Assembly (NCBI GenBank): GCA_016791385.1
Contig: JAEUMR010000027.1
Coordinates: forward strand, 62,001 to 126,000
Source of the DNA: Hyphomonadaceae bacterium
GTDB lineage: Bacteria > Pseudomonadota > Alphaproteobacteria > Caulobacterales > Aquidulcibacteraceae
Length of the DNA stretch: 64,000 nt
Direction of reading: 5' to 3'
Below, in pieces: positions 61,261 to 64,000 of the stretch (positions are counted from its first letter, which is position 1; the number at the start of each line of letters is the position of its first letter). The notes beneath the pieces were generated by a model that was not told the DNA's origin, ran no database searches, and saw only the letters and a program-made list of their open reading frames with translations. Both the position numbers and the translations under genes were made by a program.

Positions 61261-62613
61261 ATGGCATCAGCCGCAGAACAACTTGCCGCAAACATCAATT
61301 TCGCGGCGTTCGCGAAAGCCACCGACCTTCAGAAGCGGATCTGGTTCACCCTGATCGCCCTGGTGGTTTATCGGGCCGGCACCTTCATCCCGATCCCCGG
61401 CGTCGATCCTGCCGCGTTCGCGCAAGCGTTCCAGCAGCAGGCTGGCGGCATCCTGGGCATGTTCAACACGTTCTCCGGCGGCGCTGTGGAGCGCATGGCT
61501 GTGTTTGCGCTGAACGTGATGCCGTACATCTCGGCTTCGATCATCGTGCAACTGATGGCTACTTCGGTGCCGTCGCTCGAGCGCCTGAAGAAGGAAGGCG
61601 AGGTCGGCCGCAAACAACTCAACCAGTACACGCGTTATCTGACGCTCGTGCTGGCGGTGTTCCAGTCCTACGGCATCTCGATGGGGCTGCAATCGAGCAC
61701 CGGCGTTGTCACCAATCCGGGCATCTTTTTCGTTGCTTCCACCGTCATCACGCTGACGGGCGGCACGATGTTCTTGATGTGGTTGGGTGAGCAGATCACT
61801 GCGCGCGGCGTCGGCAATGGCATCTCGCTGATTATCTTCGCCGGCATCGTCGCGGACATGCCGCGCATCATCTTCCAGACTCTGGCGCTCGCGCGCACGG
61901 GCGACATCAATCCGTTCGCCATCTTTGCGATCGGTTTCGTGATGCTCGCGGCGATCGTCTTTATCGTCTTCATCGAGCGCTCGCAGCGCCGCCTGGTCGT
62001 GCAATATCCCAAGCGCCAGCAGGGCAACCGGATGTTCATGGGCGAGAGCTCGTTCCTGCCGCTGAAGATCAACACCGCCGGCGTCATCCCGCCGATCTTC
62101 GCCTCTTCGCTGCTGCTGCTGCCGACGACGATCGCGAGCTTTGTAGGCATGCAGGCCAATGCGCCGGAATGGCTTTCGACGTTCCAAGCGACGTTCGGCT
62201 ACGGCAAGCCGGGGCACATGGCGCTCTACGCGGTGGGCATCATCTTCTTCTGCTTCTTCTACACCTCGATCGTGTTCAATCCGGAAGAGACCGCCGACAA
62301 CCTACGCAAGTATGGCGGCTTCCTGCCGGGTATTCGCCCGGGCAAGAAGACGGCGGAGTATCTCGACTTCGTGTTGACGCGCCTCACGGTTCTTGGCGCC
62401 GCCTACATCACGATCGTCTGCTTGCTGCCGGAAATTCTGATCTCGTATTACGCCGTGCCGTTCTATCTGGGAGGCACGTCGGTGATGATCGTCATCTCAG
62501 TGACGCTCGACACGGTGGCGCAGATTCAGTCGCATCTGGTGGCGCACCAGTATGAAGGCCTGATCAAACGGTCAAAGCTGCGCGGCAGCACAGGCGGTAT
62601 GGTCAAGAAATGA
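61261..62613 (+). CDS. secY: Protein translocase channel subunit SecY
   Basis: A 450-residue inner-membrane protein with ten predicted helices that forms the Sec translocation pore. The N-terminal amphipathic helix is followed by TM1 (IWFTLIALVVYRAGTFIPIPGVDP), and the plug region NTFSGGAVERMAVFALNVMPYISASIIVQLM. Conserved cytoplasmic loops are RKQLNQYTRYLTL and QRRLVVQYPKRQQGNRMFMGESSFLPLKINTAGVIPPIFASSLLLLP. It ends the spc group and is translationally coupled to adk (ATGA). Length is normal. Confidence 0.98.
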   Translation: MASAAEQLAANINFAAFAKATDLQKRIWFTLIALVVYRAGTFIPIPGVDPAAFAQAFQQQAGGILGMFNTFSGGAVERMAVFALNVMPYISASIIVQLMATSVPSLERLKKEGEVGRKQLNQYTRYLTLVLAVFQSYGISMGLQSSTGVVTNPGIFFVASTVITLTGGTMFLMWLGEQITARGVGNGISLIIFAGIVADMPRIIFQTLALARTGDINPFAIFAIGFVMLAAIVFIVFIERSQRRLVVQYPKRQQGNRMFMGESSFLPLKINTAGVIPPIFASSLLLLPTTIASFVGMQANAPEWLSTFQATFGYGKPGHMALYAVGIIFFCFFYTSIVFNPEETADNLRKYGGFLPGIRPGKKTAEYLDFVLTRLTVLGAAYITIVCLLPEILISYYAVPFYLGGTSVMIVISVTLDTVAQIQSHLVAHQYEGLIKRSKLRGSTGGMVKK

Positions 62614-63170
62614 ATCTGATTCTCTTCGGCCCGCCCGCCGCTGGAAAAGGCACGCAGGCAAAACGTCTGACAGCCGAACGGGGATACATTCAACTTTCGA
62701 CTGGCGACATGCTCCGCGCGGCGCGCAAGTCTGGCTCCGAACTGGGCCAGCGCGTCGCCGCGATCATGGATTCAGGTTCGCTGGTCTCCGATGAGATCGT
62801 CATCGCGCTGATCGAAGAGGCGCTCGCGGCCAATAAGGGCGCGCCGGGTTTCATCTTCGATGGCTTTCCACGCACGGTGGCGCAGGCAGAGGCGCTCGAC
62901 GCGATGTTGGCGAAGCACGGCCAGAAAATTGATCGTGTCATCCGGCTCGAAGTCGATAGCCAGCAGTTGATGGACCGCATCGCCAAGCGCTTCGCCGAAG
63001 AGGGCCGCGCCGACGACAATCCAGACGCTTACAAGGTCCGGCTCGACGCGTATTTCACCCAAACGGCGCCGCTGCTCCCGTATTACGAAAAGCAGGGCAA
63101 GCTGCAGGGCGTTGATGGCATGGCCGACGTTGACACAGTCGCCCACGCCATCGCCAAAGCGCTCGGTTAG
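62610..63170 (+). CDS. adk: Adenylate kinase, short form
   Basis: A 186-residue nucleoside monophosphate kinase that interconverts ATP plus AMP with 2 ADP. The P-loop is LFGPPAAGKGTQAKRL, the AMP-binding motif is FIFDGFPRTVAQAEALD, and the lid is the short type, without a zinc- or Ser/His-containing lid insert (RFAEEGRADDNPDAYKVRLDAYFTQTAPLLPYYEKQGKL). It overlaps the secY stop. Its 3' end meets the convergent FMN reductase gene by 4 bases, so the ribosomal operon ends here. Confidence 0.97.
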   Translation: MNLILFGPPAAGKGTQAKRLTAERGYIQLSTGDMLRAARKSGSELGQRVAAIMDSGSLVSDEIVIALIEEALAANKGAPGFIFDGFPRTVAQAEALDAMLAKHGQKIDRVIRLEVDSQQLMDRIAKRFAEEGRADDNPDAYKVRLDAYFTQTAPLLPYYEKQGKLQGVDGMADVDTVAHAIAKALG

Positions 63171-63730
63171 AAGCTCAACGCCGGTTGCCGTAGCCGTGCG
63201 ATCCAGTCGGCGAATTTTGCCGTCCATTCGGTAAGCAGCGCGCGCAATCCTTCGTCAGCGATCGCGCCGTCGACGATCTGACCTTCGCGGTAGTTCAGAT
63301 AGATCTCCGGCTGCACGGTCAGCGCGATGCCAATCGCCGCCGCGACGCTGCGGAGCTGTGACTGTGCTGCTGCGGTGCCGACCGCGCCGGGCGTTGCGCC
63401 GATGATGGCGCCAGGTTTGCCGGCCCAGGAATTCTTGCCCCACGGCCGTGACCCCCATTCGATCGCGTTCTTGAGCGCGGCGGAGAAGGAGCGGTTGAAC
63501 TCTGGCGTGACCAGCAGCACCGCATCCGCGCTTTCGATCTCGCGTTTGAAGCGCACGACCGGGGCAGGCAGATCGCCCTCGTGATCCTGGTTATAGAGAG
63601 GCAGGTCGCCGATCTCGACGATCTGCAGGTCTAATTTCGGTCGCGCCAGCCGAGCCAGCGCCTCGGCGAAGTGGCGATTCACAGAATCCTTGCGGAGGCT
63701 GCCGACGACAACGGCGACTTTGGTGGTCAT
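63167..63730 (-). CDS. NADPH-dependent FMN reductase
   Basis: A 187-residue flavodoxin-fold protein. It has VAVVVGSLRKDSVNRHFAEALARLA (the FMN phosphate loop), LLVTPEFNRSFSAALKNAIEWGSR and KPGAIIGATPGAVGTAAAQSQLR, matching the NADPH-FMN reductase/chromate and quinone reductase group (YieF/ArsH-like). It would reduce quinones, azo dyes or metals, protecting from redox stress. It is divergent from an HxlR regulator 47 bases away, a usual pairing in which the regulator senses electrophiles or oxidants. Confidence 0.92.
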   Translation of the reverse strand: MTTKVAVVVGSLRKDSVNRHFAEALARLARPKLDLQIVEIGDLPLYNQDHEGDLPAPVVRFKREIESADAVLLVTPEFNRSFSAALKNAIEWGSRPWGKNSWAGKPGAIIGATPGAVGTAAAQSQLRSVAAAIGIALTVQPEIYLNYREGQIVDGAIADEGLRALLTEWTAKFADWIARLRQPALSF

Positions 63731-63777
63731 TTGTATTCCCCTAGTAACGAACAGTGACCAGGGCTATATGAGTGCCC

Positions 63778-64000
63778 ATGAAGGCCGCTCAAGAACGCAC
63801 ACATAGCTCACTAGGACACACGCATGTGTCCGACCCGACCTCCTACGATTGCCGCGCCATCAGCGGCATCCTGGCCCGGATTGGTGACAAATGGAGCGTC
63901 CTGATCATCACTAGGCTTGGCGAGGGGCCGAGAAGGTTCAACGAAATCAAGCGGATGATCGGTGGCATTTCGCAACGGATGCTGACGCTGACCTTGCGCA
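63778..64000 (+). CDS. HxlR-family regulator, 3' end cut by window edge
   Basis: The frame runs off the right edge, leaving 74 codons. The HxlR winged helix-turn-helix begins SYDCRAISGILARIGDKWSVLIITRLGEGPRRFNEIKRMIGGISQRMLTLTLR, with the Cys in the YDC position that several members (YodB-like) use for redox sensing. Two starts are possible: ATG 63778 and GTG 63826; the second gives the usual short N-terminus. Divergent from the FMN reductase gene, so it probably represses it and itself, responding to quinones or diamide-like agents. Confidence 0.87.
   Translation, partial: MKAAQERTHSSLGHTHVSDPTSYDCRAISGILARIGDKWSVLIITRLGEGPRRFNEIKRMIGGISQRMLTLTLR
63814..63831 (+). promoter_or_regulatory. 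Palindrome at HxlR start region
   Basis: GGACACA 63814-63820 and TGTGTCC 63825-63831 flank a 4-base centre: a perfect 7-base dyad covering the GTG start candidate at 63826. Its size suits a dimeric wHTH regulator such as HxlR, so it may be the autoregulatory operator. Confidence 0.45.

Overview
The window is high-GC bacterial chromosome from an alphaproteobacterium. The evidence is: a tRNA-His with A73 and U72 and no encoded G-1, as reported for the Caulobacter-type group; a SAM-II riboswitch before met genes; a DUF2336 protein; a one-piece S10/spc ribosomal-protein operon; and frequent ATGA/TGATG gene overlaps. Caulobacterales or a Hyphomonadaceae-like lineage is my best guess, but the genus cannot be fixed from the sequence alone. 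There is no sign of a plasmid, an integrated phage, an insertion sequence or a CRISPR array. The window is mostly core metabolism and translation, with small accessory groups between.

Layout. 1-2.9 kb: an incomplete family 2 glycosyltransferase, a divergent phytoene-desaturase-like FAD oxidoreductase and a small K+ channel. 3.0-9.8 kb: a compact histidine operon, hisG-hisD/hisB(fused)-hisH-hisA-hisF-hisI/E-hisC, preceded by a short leader reading frame with 9 His in its last 17 codons (an attenuator). 9.85-12.5 kb: a SAM-II riboswitch, then a small ACT-like protein, a MetX-type homoserine acyltransferase and metB. 12.6-20.9 kb: a LysR regulator and an assimilatory sulfate cluster (cysI, DUF934-cysH fusion, cysD, cysN, cobA, a Met8-like gene, fpr). 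The Cys pattern of CysH and the lack of cysC suggest direct APS reduction.

20.9-26.2 kb: tRNA-Phe, an M48 lipoprotein protease, tRNA-His, then an ATP-grasp ligase overlapping a Mur/FolC-type ligase (together resembling a split cyanophycin synthetase), a patatin lipase and a protein with RyR-like segments. 26.3-36.1 kb: mixed metabolism (D-amino-acid-oxidase-like protein, acyl-CoA dehydrogenase, CaiB/BaiF transferase, class II aldolase), a lytic transglycosylase, and a regulatory patch of DUF2336, degenerate EAL-like and Hpt proteins beside NAD kinase. 36.2-45.5 kb: an RND efflux pair, a lipoprotein cytochrome c, tRNA-Thr, a proline-rich muramidase, metG, a small membrane protein, rlmB (apparently starting at a non-standard ATA codon), tRNA-Tyr and tRNA-Gly.

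45.5-63.2 kb: a BtuB-like TonB receptor under a cobalamin riboswitch sits between tRNA-Gly and tuf. Next come an outer-membrane barrel-like protein and a DUF2807 protein, then the S10-spc operon from rpsJ to secY-adk. The operon stops at adk and is not followed by rpsM-rpsK-rpoA-rplQ here. The last part holds an FMN reductase divergent from an incomplete HxlR regulator.

The biosynthetic blocks connect: sulfate is activated, reduced to sulfide with siroheme made from cobA/Met8-like products and electrons probably from Fpr, while the MetX/MetB pair directs homoserine to cystathionine under SAM control. The least explained parts are the ATP-grasp/Mur ligase/patatin/RyR-like run and the ACT-like protein in the met operon.
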